Below, in pieces: positions 1 through 7,797 of a DNA stretch of 64,000 nucleotides. Origin of the DNA: Methylibium sp. (GTDB lineage Bacteria > Pseudomonadota > Gammaproteobacteria > Burkholderiales > Burkholderiaceae_C); contig PNNH01000076.1 of assembly GCA_013824165.1 (NCBI GenBank), positions 1 to 64,000 on the forward strand. Reading direction: 5' to 3'. The notes beneath the pieces were generated by a model. It saw nothing but the letters and a program-made list of their open reading frames with translations. It did no database searches and had not been told where the DNA came from. A program made the position numbers and the translations under genes. Position 1 is the stretch's first letter; each line of letters begins with the position of its first letter.

Positions 1-359
1 GGGGTGATGTAGGTCCGGTCGAAGAACGGTATGTGGTAGTTCGTCAGAGCCCACTCGTGATCCTTCACCGTGCTCGCGCCTTTGACATTGGCCGGAAGTA
101 GCTTCATCCGTTCGATGGCCAGCTTGGCAACGTCCCGAAACGCCTTTGTCTGGATCGCGATACCGTGCTCGTGCTTGATCTCGCATTCCGCCCGCACCTT
201 GATCGCAGCTGTCACAGCCTTCGCGCGATCACGCTGCTTGGTGGTACGAGAGATCCACTTGCCGCCGACCTTGAATCGCGCCAGCCAAACTGCACTGTTT
301 GCCTGCAGATAGATGTACAGGCTATCGTCTACAGTCTGTTTGTCGATGAGCTGATTCAT
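1..359 (-). CDS. Tyrosine-family integrase, N-terminal part (cut by window edge)
   Basis: The minus strand is open from an ATG at 359 to the left edge, giving 119 residues that begin MNQLIDKQTVDDSLYIYLQ. The composition and layout (a short beta-rich start, WLARFKVGGKWISRTTK, then a helical region with TVKDHEWALTNY) fit the N-terminal arm-binding and SAM-like core-binding domains of phage or ICE tyrosine integrases. The catalytic domain lies outside the window, so activity cannot be judged. It reads away from a tRNA-Ser fragment 110 bases to the right, the usual position of an integrase beside its attachment site. Family assignment is from sequence feel plus context. Confidence 0.72.
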   Translation of the reverse strand, partial: MNQLIDKQTVDDSLYIYLQANSAVWLARFKVGGKWISRTTKQRDRAKAVTAAIKVRAECEIKHEHGIAIQTKAFRDVAKLAIERMKLLPANVKGASTVKDHEWALTNYHIPFFDRTYIT

Positions 360-392
360 GGTGATTGCAGTGCGCGGCGCAGTTGCTACAGT

Positions 393-453
393 TTTGCAAA
401 GAATTTGCAAAGTTGCGACCAGCGCATGCAAACCATTGAATCACAATGTGATT
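393..453. promoter_or_regulatory. Putative integrase arm-type repeats and dyad beside att site
   Basis: TTTGCAAAG occurs twice as a direct repeat at 393-401 and 404-412, 11 bases apart, about one helical turn. A near-perfect dyad, AATCACA-A-TGTGATT, lies at 439-453. All sit between the integrase start codon and the tRNA-Ser fragment. Spacing and location suggest arm-type integrase or excisionase sites, or an operator for the integrase promoter. This is inference. Confidence 0.4.
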
Positions 454-468
454 TTTTGAAGCACTGCC

Positions 469-526
469 CTTGAAAACCGGCGAGGGTTTGCGCCCTCCGT
501 GAGTTCGAATCTCACCGCTTCCGCCA
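469..526 (+). other. Attachment-site junction: 3' half of tRNA-Ser(UGA)
   Basis: From 469 the sequence matches a tRNA-Ser(UGA) from the anticodon loop (CTTGAAAACCGG) onward. It includes a long variable arm (GAGGG...CCCTC), a T arm with GTGAG-TTCGAAT-CTCAC, and a 3' end CGCTTCCGCCA. The 5' half is missing: bases before 469 do not pair with the anticodon stem and no GGAAGCG acceptor strand is present. This is what an integrative element leaves at the end distal to the restored tRNA. The element therefore lies to the left and ordinary chromosome to the right. Confidence 0.75.
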
Positions 527-530
527 TTTC

Positions 531-549
531 TGCCCGCCGAGAACGGGCA
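531..549. terminator. Small hairpin after tRNA fragment and livF
   Basis: TGCCCG at 531-536 pairs with CGGGCA at 544-549. It lies just past the tRNA 3' end and 34 bases beyond the livF stop codon. There is no clear T run on either strand, so it is a weak terminator candidate. Confidence 0.3.
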
Positions 550-582
550 CCGAGCAGGCGACCCACCCTTGGCTGGCCCCGC

Positions 583-1299
583 TCACACCTCCAGCCACTC
601 CTTGCGGATATAGCTGTTGGCCCGCAGGTCGTCGGGCGAGCCTTCGAAGACGATGCGGCCGTGGCCCATCACGTAGCAGCGCTCGGAGATCTCCATCGCG
701 ATCGCCAGCTTCTGTTCGACCAGCAGCACCGCGATGCCGCGGCGCTTCAGTTCTTTCAGGTATTCGGCCACCTGCTCGACGATCTTGGGCGCCAGGCCTT
801 CGGTGGGCTCGTCGATCATGATCAGATCGGGGTCGCCCATCAGCGTGCGGCACAGCGTCAGCATCTGCTGCTCGCCGCCCGACAACACGCCAGCCTCGGT
901 GTGCTGGCGCTCCTTCAGACGCGGGAACAGCTGGTACATGTCGTCGAAGCCCCAGCGCGCGTTCTTGGCGCCGCTCTTCTGGCCCAGCAGCAGGTTCTGG
1001 TGCACAGTCAGCTTGGGGAAGATGTCGCGGTTCTCCGGCACATAGCCGATGCCTTCGTGGGCAATCTCGTAGGCCTTGCGGCCCAGCATCTCGCGCTCGC
1101 CGAACTTGATCGAGCCGCTGCCGTCGACGTTGCCCATGATGGTCTTGACCGTCGTCGAGCGGCCCGAGCCGTTGCGGCCCAAGAGGCTGACGATTTCGCC
1201 CGGCCGCACTTCCATGCTGACACCGTGCAGCACATGGCTCTTGCCGTAGAAGGCGTGGACGTTGTCCAGCTTCAGAAGTCGTCCCTTGCCCGCGCTCAT
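583..1299 (-). CDS. livF: Branched-chain-type ABC transporter ATPase LivF
   Basis: The 238-residue cytoplasmic ATPase is of the LivF type, the second nucleotide-binding subunit of a hydrophobic amino acid (HAAT) family importer. The ABC signature (LSGGEQQ), Walker B (LIMIDEP) and the LivF-type GLAPKIVEQVAE stretch are all present. The Walker A loop reads GRNGSGRST, so the usual lysine is arginine (codon 1159-1161). The start ATG overlaps the livG stop by four bases, which implies translational coupling. It is the last gene of the minus-strand liv operon. Substrate cannot be read from the ATPase. Confidence 0.9.
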   Translation of the reverse strand: MSAGKGRLLKLDNVHAFYGKSHVLHGVSMEVRPGEIVSLLGRNGSGRSTTVKTIMGNVDGSGSIKFGEREMLGRKAYEIAHEGIGYVPENRDIFPKLTVHQNLLLGQKSGAKNARWGFDDMYQLFPRLKERQHTEAGVLSGGEQQMLTLCRTLMGDPDLIMIDEPTEGLAPKIVEQVAEYLKELKRRGIAVLLVEQKLAIAMEISERCYVMGHGRIVFEGSPDDLRANSYIRKEWLEV

Positions 1300-2096
1300 G
1301 CCGCCACCCCTCCGGCCGCGCCGGCCGCCTGCGCTTCGGCCAGCACCGAGCCGAGATAGGCCTCCTGCACGCGCGAATTGGCACGCACCGCGTCCGGCGT
1401 GTCGAAGGCGATCACTTCGCCATAGACCAGCACTGCAATCTTGTCGGCCAGGCCGAACACCACGCCCATGTCATGCTCCACCGTCAACAGCGTCTTGCCC
1501 TGGGTGACCTCGCGGATCAGCTGGATGAAGCGCTTGGTTTCACTCTTGCTCATGCCGGCGGTCGGTTCGTCCAGCAGGATCACGTTGGAGCCGCCGGCGA
1601 TGGTGATGCCGATCTCCAGCGCCCTCGCCTCGGCGTAGGTCAGATTGGTGGCCAGCACATCGCGCCGCTTGTCGAGCTTGATCATCTCCAGCACCTCTTC
1701 GGCGCGGTCATTGGCGTCATCCAGCTCGGCCAGGAACTTCCAGAAGGCGTAGCGATAGCCCATGCTCCACAGCACCGCGCAACGGATGTTCTCGAACACC
1801 GACAAGCGCGTGAACAGATTGGAGACCTGGAAGCTGCGCGACAGCCCGCGGCGGTTGATCTCATAGGGCTTGAGCCCGTCAATGCGCGCACCATTCAGCT
1901 TGATCTCACCGCTGCTGGGTGCGAAACGGCCGCTGATCAGATTGAACAGCGTGCTCTTGCCCGCACCGTTCGGGCCGATGATGGCCACGCGCTCACCGGG
2001 CCGCACCTGCAGCTGAGCGCCGCGGATGATCTCGCTCTTGCCGAAGCGCTTGTGCACACCCAGCAGCTCGAGCGCGAATTCGGAACTGCCGCTCAT
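1296..2096 (-). CDS. livG: Branched-chain-type ABC transporter ATPase LivG
   Basis: This is the other ATPase of the importer, 266 residues from the ATG at 2096. Earlier in-frame starts would overrun livM and are unlikely. Walker A (GPNGAGKST), the LivG-type insertion with LFTRLSVFENI, and Walker B (VILLDEP) followed by the TAGMSKSE D-loop area are visible. The signature region reads LTYAEARALEIG; LivG proteins normally have LSYGEQR, so this is a divergent C-loop. The start codon shares one base with the livM stop. Confidence 0.9.
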   Translation of the reverse strand: MSGSSEFALELLGVHKRFGKSEIIRGAQLQVRPGERVAIIGPNGAGKSTLFNLISGRFAPSSGEIKLNGARIDGLKPYEINRRGLSRSFQVSNLFTRLSVFENIRCAVLWSMGYRYAFWKFLAELDDANDRAEEVLEMIKLDKRRDVLATNLTYAEARALEIGITIAGGSNVILLDEPTAGMSKSETKRFIQLIREVTQGKTLLTVEHDMGVVFGLADKIAVLVYGEVIAFDTPDAVRANSRVQEAYLGSVLAEAQAAGAAGGVAA

Positions 2097-3403
2097 CACA
2101 GCGCCTCCCTGCGTTTGATTTCTTTTTCGATCTCTTCCTGAATCTGGTCCCACTCGCGCTTGAACTGGCGCCGCGCCAGCTCGAACAAGGCCAGACCCAG
2201 CACCAACAGCATCGTCGAGCCCAGCCAAGCATCGACGCCCGCGCTGTTCAGCATCACCCCTGCAAAGCGCAGCTGCGGCCCCAGGGCCTCATTGAGCTGG
2301 TGGTGGTAGAGCATCTCGATCATGGCGGCAGCGCCCATCAGCATCGCCAGCGCCGTGCCGGCCAGCGCAAGATAGGAGGTCCACAGCCGGCCCAGCTTGC
2401 CGAAGGCCGCCACGCGCAGATTCATCATGATCAGGCTGGCGATACCTCCCGGCGCATACATCACCATGAAGAGGAAGATCAGGCCCAGATAGAGCAGCCA
2501 CGCTTGCGTCAGCTCGGACAGGAGCACGCCGGCCAGCACCATCAGCACGGCGCCGATGATGGGGCCGAAGAAGAAGGTGGCGCCGCCCAGGAAGGTGAAC
2601 AGCAGATAGCCACCCGAGCGCAGCGCGCCCACCACCTCGGCGGTGACGATCTCGAAGTTCAGCGCACCCAGGCCGCCCGCGACACCGGCGAAGAAGCCCG
2701 AGATCATGAAAGCCAGAAAGCGCACCCACTGCGTGTTGTAGCCGACGAACTCTACGCGCTCAGGGTTGTCGCGCACCGCGTTGAGCATGCGGCCCAAGGG
2801 CGTGCGCGTCAGCGCAAACAGCAGAGCGGTGCTGACGAAGCAGTAGAGCGCGATCAGGTAGTAGACCTGGATCTGCGGACCGAAGCTGATGCCCAGCACC
2901 GGTTTGCCGACCACACGGTTGCCCGAGATGCCGCCCTCGCCGCCGAAGAACTCGGGCAGCATCAGCGACATTGACCAGATCAGCTCGCCCAGGCCTAGCG
3001 TGATCATCGCGAAAGGCGTGCCAGATTTTTTGGTCGAGACCCAGCCGAACAGCAGGGCAAAGGCCAGTCCTGCCAGGCCGCCGACCAAGGGGATCAAGCT
3101 CACCGGCAAGGCAAGCGAACCGTTGGACACCTGGTTCAGCGTGTGGATGGCCAGGAATGAACCCAGGCCGCTGTAGACCGCATGCCCGAAGCTCAGCATG
3201 CCGCCCTGCCCCAGCAGCACGTTGTAGGCCAGGCAGGCAATGATGCCGATGCCGATCTGGCTGAGCATCGTGTGCGAGAGGCTGCTGGTCCACAGCAGCG
3301 GCGCCACGATCAGAGCCGCCGCGTACAGGCCCCAGATCAGCCAGCGGCCGACGTTGTAGGGTTTGAAGTGATAGTGAGCGTGTGTCGCGCGAGTGTGAGA
3401 CAT
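2096..3403 (-). CDS. livM: Branched-chain-type ABC transporter permease LivM
   Basis: A 435-residue integral membrane permease with the LivM hallmarks: GQGGMLSFGHAVYSGLGSF near residues 65-85, then VSTKKSGTPFAMITLGLGEL and the GAVRDNPERVEFVGYN loop (LGRMLNAVRDNPERVEF). After the usual permease end (about residue 325) there is a further stretch of about 110 residues. It holds two more predicted membrane helices and a charged tail rich in E, K and R that looks coiled-coil. It lies between livH (3 bases upstream) and livG (overlapping). Confidence 0.9.
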   Translation of the reverse strand: MSHTRATHAHYHFKPYNVGRWLIWGLYAAALIVAPLLWTSSLSHTMLSQIGIGIIACLAYNVLLGQGGMLSFGHAVYSGLGSFLAIHTLNQVSNGSLALPVSLIPLVGGLAGLAFALLFGWVSTKKSGTPFAMITLGLGELIWSMSLMLPEFFGGEGGISGNRVVGKPVLGISFGPQIQVYYLIALYCFVSTALLFALTRTPLGRMLNAVRDNPERVEFVGYNTQWVRFLAFMISGFFAGVAGGLGALNFEIVTAEVVGALRSGGYLLFTFLGGATFFFGPIIGAVLMVLAGVLLSELTQAWLLYLGLIFLFMVMYAPGGIASLIMMNLRVAAFGKLGRLWTSYLALAGTALAMLMGAAAMIEMLYHHQLNEALGPQLRFAGVMLNSAGVDAWLGSTMLLVLGLALFELARRQFKREWDQIQEEIEKEIKRREAL

Positions 3404-3406
3404 GGC

Positions 3407-4426
3407 TTATTCCTCGCGCGTGCCGAGCAGGCCCTTGGGCCGGAAGATCAGGATCAGGACCATCAGCAGATAAGGCAGGATTGGCGCCACCTGGGCCAGC
3501 GTGAGTTTCAGGAAGGGGTAGCCGATGGTCTGCGGCCCGATCTGCGCGCCCCAGCTGTTGAACAGCGTGGCCAGAGAGCCGTCCACGGTCAAAGGCAGGG
3601 TCTGCAGCAGGCCGATCAGGATGGAGCCGACGAAGGCCCCCGCCAGCGACCCCACACCGCCGACCACCACCACCACGAAGATGATGGAGCCGACGATCAC
3701 CGCCATCGAGGGCTCGGTGACAAAGGTGATGCCGCCGATCACGCCGGCCAGCGCCGCGAGTGCGCAACCGCTGCCGAACACCAGCATGAACACGCGCGGC
3801 ACGTTGTGGCCCAGCGATTCGACCATCTCCGGATGCGTCAACGCCGCCTGGATCACCAGGCCGATGCGGGTGCGTGTCAGCAGCAGCCACAGCGCCAGCA
3901 GCATCAGCAGCGCCACGCCCATCATGAAGGCGCGCGTCATCGGAAACTTGGAGCACAGCACATCGGCCACACACAGCCCGGCAGGCGCTTCGCCCAGCAG
4001 CAGCGACAGCCCTTGCAGCGGATGCTGGACGATGGTGAATGCCGGCCCCTGCAGACTGGGCGGCGGCGTGAAGGCAACCGCCGTGCGGCCCCAGATCAGC
4101 TGCACCAACTCCAGGATCACATAGGACAGGCCGAAGGTGATCAGCAGCTCAGGCACATGGCCGAACTTGTGCACCTTGCGCAAGGCGCCGCGCTCGAACA
4201 GCGCACCCAACAGCCCCACCAGCACCGGCGCCACGATCAGCGCGGGCCAGAAGCCGATGAACTTCACCAGCGTGAAGGCGAAGTAGGCACCCAGCATGTA
4301 GAAGCTGGCGTGGGCGAAGTTCAGCACGCCCATCATGCTGAAAATCAGCGTCAGGCCCGAGCTGAGCATGAACAGCAGCAGTCCGGAGGACAAGCCGTTC
4401 AGAAGGTTGATCAGGAGTTGGTCCAC
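3407..4426 (-). CDS. livH: Branched-chain-type ABC transporter permease LivH
   Basis: A 339-residue permease with the LivH N-terminus (LLNGLSSGLLLFMLSSGLTLIFSMMGVLNFAHASFYMLG in pieces) and the GGVGSLAGAFVGSILIGLLQ motif near the C-terminus, plus eight or so hydrophobic helices. It is longer than E. coli LivH (about 308). A loop around residues 130-165 accounts for part of that. It is separated from the binding-protein gene by 177 bases that contain a large inverted repeat, and lies directly before livM. Confidence 0.9.
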   Translation of the reverse strand: MDQLLINLLNGLSSGLLLFMLSSGLTLIFSMMGVLNFAHASFYMLGAYFAFTLVKFIGFWPALIVAPVLVGLLGALFERGALRKVHKFGHVPELLITFGLSYVILELVQLIWGRTAVAFTPPPSLQGPAFTIVQHPLQGLSLLLGEAPAGLCVADVLCSKFPMTRAFMMGVALLMLLALWLLLTRTRIGLVIQAALTHPEMVESLGHNVPRVFMLVFGSGCALAALAGVIGGITFVTEPSMAVIVGSIIFVVVVVGGVGSLAGAFVGSILIGLLQTLPLTVDGSLATLFNSWGAQIGPQTIGYPFLKLTLAQVAPILPYLLMVLILIFRPKGLLGTREE

Positions 4427-4480
4427 GGCGATTGGGGTTCAGGCGCAGCAGGACGCGGCGCGGAGGAAGAACTGCGCGGA

Positions 4481-4603
4481 TTTTTCGGGAGGGCTGCCGT
4501 CGCGAGCAGGCTGAGGTTGGGCTTGCGGCGCGCAGCCGTACAAAGGTACGGCGAGCACCGCAAGCTCAAGATCGGCCCGCGCAGCAGGCAGACACCCGAA
4601 AAA
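4481..4603. repeat. Nested inverted repeat between livK and livH
   Basis: Three nested arms are seen: TTTTTCGGG (4481-4489) with CCCGAAAAA (4595-4603), GCTTGCGG (4521-4528) with CCGCAAGC (4558-4565), and GCCGTAC (4535-4541) with GTACGGC (4546-4552) around an AAAG loop. The outer arm abuts the livK stop codon. Such a structure after the binding-protein gene commonly protects its mRNA or attenuates the downstream permease genes. It could also be a dispersed repeat element, since inner and outer arms are spaced unusually widely. Confidence 0.65.
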
Positions 4604-5839
4604 TTAGGGGCGCTTCATTTGGCAGGAGGTCGGCGTGCTCGACACATACGGCTCGAAGGTCCGCACAGGCACGAAGGTCATGCCGGTCTTCTCAGCGCTG
4701 TAGCTGTTCTTCGCATCGGTCTTCTGCCACACCGACAGGTACAGCGTCTGCTGCAGCTGGTGGTCGGTCTTGCGCATCTCGACTTCACCGTTGAAGCTCT
4801 TGGTCTTCAGGCCTTCCAGCGCCGCAGCGACCTTCACCGGATCGGTGCTCTTGGCCTTGGCCATCGCCTCGGCCAGCGTGGTGTAGATGTGGATCACGCT
4901 GCCGGTGTAGAAGTCGGCATCGAACTTCTTCTGGAACTCGTCCTGCCACTTCTGCATCTGCCCACCCATGTTGTAGTGGTTGTAGGAGATCTGGTAGACG
5001 CGGCCGGCCGAGCCGGTGCCCAAGGCGGTGGGCGTGCCAGTGACGCCGGCGTAGTAGGTGAAGAACTTGGCGTTCAGGCCGGCCTCGTTGGCCGACTTGA
5101 TCAGCAGCGCCAGGTCAGAGCCCCAGTTGCCGGTGATCACCGTATCAGCGCCGCTGGCCTTGATCTTGGCGACATAGGGCGCGAAGTCACGCACCTGAGC
5201 CAGCGGGTGCAGGTCCTCGCCGACGATCTGGATGTCCGGGCGCTTGCGGGCCAGGTTTTCCTTTGCGTACTTGGCGACCTGGTGGCCGTGCGCGTAGTTC
5301 TGGTTCAACAGGAACACCTTCTTGATGCCCGGCTGGTCCTTCATGAAGGTGGTCATCGCCTCCATCTTCATCGAGGTGTCGGCATCAAAGCGGAAGTGCC
5401 AGTAGCTGCACTTGCTGTTGGTCAGGTCGGGGTCCACAGCCGAGTGGTTCAGGTAGACCACTTCCTTGCCGGGATTGCGCTCGTTGTGCTTGTTGACCGC
5501 GTCGATGATGGCCATGGCCGCGCCCGAGCCATTGCCCTGAGTGACGTAGCGCACGCCCTGATCAATCGCTGATTTCAGCGCGTTGAGCGATTCGGCCGGG
5601 CTGAGCTTGTTGTCGATCGCGATGATCTCGAACTTCACGCCCGCGGGATTCGTTGCGTTGAACTTTTCGGCGAAGAACTGGAAGCTCTTGACCTGGTTCT
5701 GACCCACTGGGGCCATCAGGCCGGACAGCGGGTCGATCCAGGCGATCTTGACCGTCTCGCCCTTCTGGGCATAGGCGGCACCGGCGCTCAGGCACAGGGC
5801 TGCGGCGAGGGCGATCAGGGTGTGGCGCTTGCTGTACAT
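4604..5839 (-). CDS. livK: Periplasmic binding protein of branched-chain-type ABC importer
   Basis: A 411-residue type-I periplasmic binding protein. The N-terminus is a signal peptide ([20 protein letters not shown], cleavage after AYA). The mature protein begins with [19 protein letters not shown], the ligand-entry lobe of LivJ/LivK-like proteins, and ends with [19 protein letters not shown]. The start has a strong Shine-Dalgarno sequence (AAGGAGACAACG-ATG). It is the first transport gene and lies 99 bases after an acyl-CoA ligase gene. Ligand unknown: the linked ligase hints at an aromatic or carboxylic acid instead of leucine, but this is inference. Confidence 0.85.
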   Translation of the reverse strand: MYSKRHTLIALAAALCLSAGAAYAQKGETVKIAWIDPLSGLMAPVGQNQVKSFQFFAEKFNATNPAGVKFEIIAIDNKLSPAESLNALKSAIDQGVRYVTQGNGSGAAMAIIDAVNKHNERNPGKEVVYLNHSAVDPDLTNSKCSYWHFRFDADTSMKMEAMTTFMKDQPGIKKVFLLNQNYAHGHQVAKYAKENLARKRPDIQIVGEDLHPLAQVRDFAPYVAKIKASGADTVITGNWGSDLALLIKSANEAGLNAKFFTYYAGVTGTPTALGTGSAGRVYQISYNHYNMGGQMQKWQDEFQKKFDADFYTGSVIHIYTTLAEAMAKAKSTDPVKVAAALEGLKTKSFNGEVEMRKTDHQLQQTLYLSVWQKTDAKNSYSAEKTGMTFVPVRTFEPYVSSTPTSCQMKRP

Positions 5840-5905
5840 CGTTGTCTCCTTGGGTTGTGTAAGGCGTGTAGTAAGCGGGTCAAAGAAACCGGCGGACTGG
5901 AGTCG

Positions 5906-5928
5906 GCCGGCGCTGGGTGGGCGCCGGC
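5906..5928 (-). terminator. Hairpin after acyl-CoA ligase gene
   Basis: GCCGGCGC (5906-5913) pairs perfectly with GCGCCGGC (5921-5928) around a 7-base loop, 10 bases past the ligase stop codon at 5939 on the minus strand. No U tract follows. It may slow but not fully end transcription into livK, so partial read-through is possible. Confidence 0.4.
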
Positions 5929-5938
5929 AGCTCCGGTC

Positions 5939-7582
5939 TCAACCGGGCAGTCGGTGGCTCTTGAACTGCTCGCGCAGCTTGAGCTTTTGTATTTTTCCGG
6001 TCGCAGTGTGCGGGATTTCATCGACGAAGACCACGTCGTCCGGAATCTGCCACTTGGCGATGCGCCCTTCATAGAAGGCCAGCATCTCTTCGCGTGTCAG
6101 CTCGACACCGGGCTTGCGCACAACCACCAGCAGCGGCCGCTCGTCCCACTTGGGGTGGGCGCAGGAGATGGCCGCCGCTTCGTGCACGCCGGGGTGGGCC
6201 ATCGCGATGTTCTCAAGGTCGATGGAGCTGATCCATTCGCCGCCGGACTTGATGACGTCCTTGCTGCGGTCGGTGATCTGCATGAAGCCGTCGGCGTCGA
6301 TGGTGGCCACGTCCCCGGTCGGGAACCAGGTACCCATACCGGCCACTTCCACCAGCGGCGAAGCCGGCTGCTGGAAATAGCTGTCGATCACCCAGGAGCC
6401 GCGCACCACCAGATTGCCGGCGCTGGCGCCGTCCCAGGGCAGCGGCTTGCCCTCGTCGTCGATCACGGCCATGTCGATGCCGTAGATCACCTTGCCCTGC
6501 TTCTCCAGGATGCGACGCTGCTCCTCGACGGGCAGTTCCAGCTGCTTGGCCGTCAGCTTGGACAGCGTGCCCAGTGGCGAAAGTTCGGTCATGCCCCAGG
6601 CGTGAATGACTTCGACACCGTAGTCGTCCATCAGCGTACGCAGCATCGCCGGCGGGCAGGCCGAGCCACCGATCACGGTGCGCTTGAAGGTCGAGAACTT
6701 CAGCTTGTTCTGGCCCACATAGTTCAGCAGGCCCAACCACACCGTCGGCACACCGGCGCTGAAGGTGACGCCTTCGTTCTCGAACAACTCATACAGCGAC
6801 TTGCCATCCAGATGCGGGCCGGGAAACACCAGCTTGCAGCCGACGATGGCCGCGCTGTAAGGCAGGCCCCAGGCATTGACGTGGAACATCGGCACCACCG
6901 GCAGCACCACATCCTTGCTGGAGCAGTCCATCGCATCGGGCAGCGCCGAGCCATACGCATGCAGCACGCTGGAGCGGTGGCTGTAGACGGCGCCCTTGGG
7001 GTGCCCTGTCGTGCCCGAGGTGTAGCAGATGCTCGATGCGGTGTTCTCATCGAAGCTCGGCCAGACGTACTGGCCATCCTCGGCCTCGACCAGCTCCTCA
7101 TAGCACAGCAGGCCGGGGATGCTGGTCTGCGCCGGCATGTGCGCGCGGTCGGTCATCAACACATAGTGCTTGATGCCGGGCATATGGCTGACCAGCTTCT
7201 CGACCAGCGGCAGGAAGCTGGCATCGAAGCACAGCACCTTGTCCTGCGCGTCATTGGCGATCCAGGCGACCTGCTCTGGGAACAGGCGCGGGTTGATGGT
7301 GTGGCAAACCAGCTGCGAGCCGGAGGCGCCGTAATAGATTTCCAGGTGGCGGTAGCCGTTCCAGGCCAGCGTCGCGACGCGGTCTCCGGCTTCCAGTCCG
7401 AAGCGCGCCAGCGCCTGGGCCACCTTGCGTGAACGCAGTTCGGCATCGCGCCAGGTGTAACGATGCAGATCGCCCTCGACCCGCTTGCTGACGATCTCGG
7501 TATCGCCCGAGTGTCTGGCCGCATGCTGAATCAGCGACGAAATCAACAAGGGCATGGCCATCATCTGACCCATCAACGCCAT
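5939..7582 (-). CDS. Fatty-acid/carboxylic-acid CoA ligase (AMP-forming)
   Basis: A 547-residue ANL-superfamily enzyme that activates a carboxylate with ATP to the acyl-adenylate and then the CoA thioester. Diagnostic motifs are [17 protein letters not shown] (AMP-binding P-loop, about residue 185), [12 protein letters not shown] (A5) and [21 protein letters not shown] (A7/A8). The catalytic C-terminal lysine lies in the motif [15 protein letters not shown]. The start ATG follows AGGAGACAGCTG. The closest-looking families are medium- or long-chain acyl-CoA ligases (AlkK type). It precedes the liv-type importer in the same direction, which suggests uptake and activation of one substrate. Confidence 0.87.
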   Translation of the reverse strand: MALMGQMMAMPLLISSLIQHAARHSGDTEIVSKRVEGDLHRYTWRDAELRSRKVAQALARFGLEAGDRVATLAWNGYRHLEIYYGASGSQLVCHTINPRLFPEQVAWIANDAQDKVLCFDASFLPLVEKLVSHMPGIKHYVLMTDRAHMPAQTSIPGLLCYEELVEAEDGQYVWPSFDENTASSICYTSGTTGHPKGAVYSHRSSVLHAYGSALPDAMDCSSKDVVLPVVPMFHVNAWGLPYSAAIVGCKLVFPGPHLDGKSLYELFENEGVTFSAGVPTVWLGLLNYVGQNKLKFSTFKRTVIGGSACPPAMLRTLMDDYGVEVIHAWGMTELSPLGTLSKLTAKQLELPVEEQRRILEKQGKVIYGIDMAVIDDEGKPLPWDGASAGNLVVRGSWVIDSYFQQPASPLVEVAGMGTWFPTGDVATIDADGFMQITDRSKDVIKSGGEWISSIDLENIAMAHPGVHEAAAISCAHPKWDERPLLVVVRKPGVELTREEMLAFYEGRIAKWQIPDDVVFVDEIPHTATGKIQKLKLREQFKSHRLPG

Positions 7583-7797
7583 CAGCTGTCTCCTGGTGTT
7601 CTATGCCCCTTTTCGGAGCTTCTCAAATGAGTTTACTCGCCGATCATGGGCCGCTGGAGTCACCGGCGTTACACAGTGGCGCCAGCTGCACTAGGGGTTA
7701 TCACCCGTAAGTCCTGCAGGCTTAGTATCAAGCTGTAGGCGGGCGAGTGGCTTGGATGCGTGCGCCGCGGACAGTTTGTACTCAAGGAGAGATGGAC

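Noticed and set aside
440-526. Complete tRNA-Ser gene
   Set aside because: No 5' acceptor strand or D arm; the anticodon stem cannot pair on its 5' side.
499-1359. 286-residue plus-strand frame opposite livF
   Set aside because: His/Gln/Ala-rich shadow of a conserved minus-strand ATPase gene; no motif and no start signal.
3182-5572. 796-residue plus-strand frame
   Set aside because: Runs antisense through livM, livH and livK, all with clear family motifs; composition (His, Gln, Arg) is typical of a GC-rich shadow frame.
5822-7432. 536-residue plus-strand frame
   Set aside because: Antisense to the acyl-CoA ligase gene; no recognisable protein features.
7621-7660. Sigma-28 promoter for the chemoreceptor
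   Set aside because: GCCGATCA resembles a -10, but a TAAA-type -35 at the right spacing is missing.
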